Source: Spirochaetes bacterium ADurb.Bin218
GTDB taxonomy: Bacteria; Spirochaetota; UBA4802; UBA5550
DNA: 64,000 nt
Assembly (NCBI GenBank): GCA_002069965.1
Contig: MWCI01000004.1
Coordinates: forward strand, 17,542-81,541
Direction of reading: 5' to 3'
Of this stretch, positions 63,298 through 64,000 are shown piece after piece. Position 1 is the first letter of the stretch. Each line of letters begins with the position of its first letter. The position numbers and the translations under genes are program-made. The notes below the pieces were generated by a model. The model had not been told where the DNA came from. It ran no database searches and saw only the letters and a program-made list of their open reading frames with translations.

Positions 63298-63798
63298 TTA
63301 TAGTTTTGCTTTTTTACATGGCTTAAATACAGATATAAAAATGGTCACAATAAGTGTTACATTCATAAGGAGTCCCATGATAAATTGGTTGCGACTGATT
63401 TGTAGATAATAGTTATTTTTCAACACTTCCATTCCATATTGACCAGAAAGTTTTGTCATCTCTGCAATCCATGGGCCTGTCCATATTGTTCCCATAGTTA
63501 TTATTGTAACAGTTATAATCCACTTGAATGTAAGCCACCTATGTTTAAAAAATCCCCAATTTGTAAAAAGTGAATATATAAGCCCTGTAAAAAGGCAACT
63601 AAGCGCAGATGGAACAAGTATTTTCATATCAATAAAATCACTCAAATAATTCAACATATAGAGATAGTTCCCATCTGTAATTTTTTTGCTTAAAATTTGA
63701 AATGCAAGAATTATGCTACCAGAGGTAACCCAGAATCCTGCAGTGAGCAAATGAAAGGATTTAAGCAATTTCCGTTGATTAACTGATAGCTGCTTCAT
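63298..63798 (-). CDS. Four-helix integral membrane protein
   Basis: 166 residues with four membrane helices (about 10-34, 57-78, 87-107 and 137-158). A His at residue 16 (KSFHLLTAGFWVTSGSIIL) is placed like the conserved His of DUF2269-type or CopD-like small membrane proteins, and KHRWLTFKWIITVTIITMGTIWTGPWI follows. A heme or metal role is possible but not shown. It is on the opposite strand to tlyA and has 39 bases between it and the cupin gene, which runs in the same direction upstream. Confidence 0.6.
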   Translation of the reverse strand: MKQLSVNQRKLLKSFHLLTAGFWVTSGSIILAFQILSKKITDGNYLYMLNYLSDFIDMKILVPSALSCLFTGLIYSLFTNWGFFKHRWLTFKWIITVTIITMGTIWTGPWIAEMTKLSGQYGMEVLKNNYYLQISRNQFIMGLLMNVTLIVTIFISVFKPCKKAKL

Positions 63799-63837
63799 TA
63801 TTTTATCCTTTATCGATATCGCTAAAATTTTTTTGCA

Positions 63838-64000
63838 TCATTTGAATTTATAATGCTTTCTGATTGCTTTTTTAACATGCCATTTGCATTTTACACCCTT
63901 TGGGAATGTAACAAAATCTCCAGCCCCAAACTTAATCTTCTGGCCATCTTCAGTTTCCACCTCTATATCCCCTTCAAGAACATAAAATTGCTCTGTTGCA
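63838..64000 (-). CDS. Cupin-domain protein, C-terminal fragment
   Basis: The gene enters from the right window edge on the minus strand and stops at TGA (63838-63840), leaving about 54 residues. EQFYVLEGDIEVETEDGQKIKFGAGDFVTFPKGVKCKWHV is a clear single cupin motif pair of the EutQ/DUF861 type, with a conserved W-H-V near the end. Its substrate is unknown. It lies directly upstream of the small membrane protein on the same strand. Confidence 0.75.
   Translation of the reverse strand, partial: ATEQFYVLEGDIEVETEDGQKIKFGAGDFVTFPKGVKCKWHVKKAIRKHYKFK

Overview
The window is AT-rich chromosomal DNA from a diderm (Gram-negative-type) bacterium. Outer-membrane barrels, a LolA-like carrier and lipoproteins with clear lipoboxes show two membranes. 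The full futalosine route to menaquinone, 4Fe-4S proteins, a ferredoxin-nitroreductase, short-chain acyl-CoA enzymes and a Maf/DUF115 flagellin-glycosylation-type protein suggest an anaerobic, motile, chemotactic organism. A low-GC spirochaete or a relative fits best, but this is inferred from gene content; no rRNA or other phylogenetic marker was tested. Coding density is high, operons are tight (many ATGA/GTGA overlaps), and no phage, insertion sequence or CRISPR array is visible.

Layout. 1-5.2 kb: end of a periplasmic binding protein overlapping a hybrid histidine kinase, a cold-shock gene, an unknown secreted protein and a ferredoxin-nitroreductase. 5.3-6.3 kb: tRNA-Pro, tRNA-Arg and tRNA-His with a strong terminator, then a 65-bp tandem repeat abutting a PD-(D/E)XK-like gene. 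6.5-9.5 kb: multi-PAS kinase and NarL-type regulator. 9.6-12.3 kb: acyl-CoA dehydrogenase and CoA-transferase. 12.5-17.6 kb: small winged-helix protein, acyltransferase and mfd. 17.6-24 kb: envelope genes (SurA-N-like lipoprotein, paralogous lipoprotein/periplasmic pair, TPR, LolA-like, barrel, ComEC). 24-30 kb: HATPase-HDOD fusion, Maf/DUF115, LPP20-like, membrane and TPR proteins, YlbF. 30.4-35.8 kb: livHMGF, asparaginase, TPR protein.

35.9-42 kb: an unannotated selenoprotein candidate (in-frame TGA, CxxU motif, hairpin just downstream), a structured repeat, a NERD-helicase, mqnE-mqnA-mqnC and tRNA-Arg. 42-51.8 kb: chemoreceptor, metallo-hydrolase plus spermidine-synthase-like membrane protein, livK, a polytopic membrane protein, the second copy of the structured repeat, bactofilin plus barrel, and a 58-residue ferredoxin. 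51.9-58.8 kb: mqnD-mqnB, a LysR regulator, pyrG and a glcD/glcF-type oxidase pair with GntR-type operator sequences upstream. 59-64 kb: a kinase with its own solute-binding domain, a frameshifted barrel gene, tlyA, a small membrane protein and a partial cupin.

How the genes work together: mqnABCDE make the menaquinone precursor, which the flavin/Fe-S dehydrogenases could reduce. livKHMGF and the asparaginase point to amino-acid uptake and use, with short-chain acyl-CoA chemistry downstream. The most notable observation is the hidden selenoprotein at 35887-36213. Next are the two-copy structured element (36382-36500 and 50268-50381), the 65-bp repeat that duplicates a gene end, and the frameshifted barrel gene.
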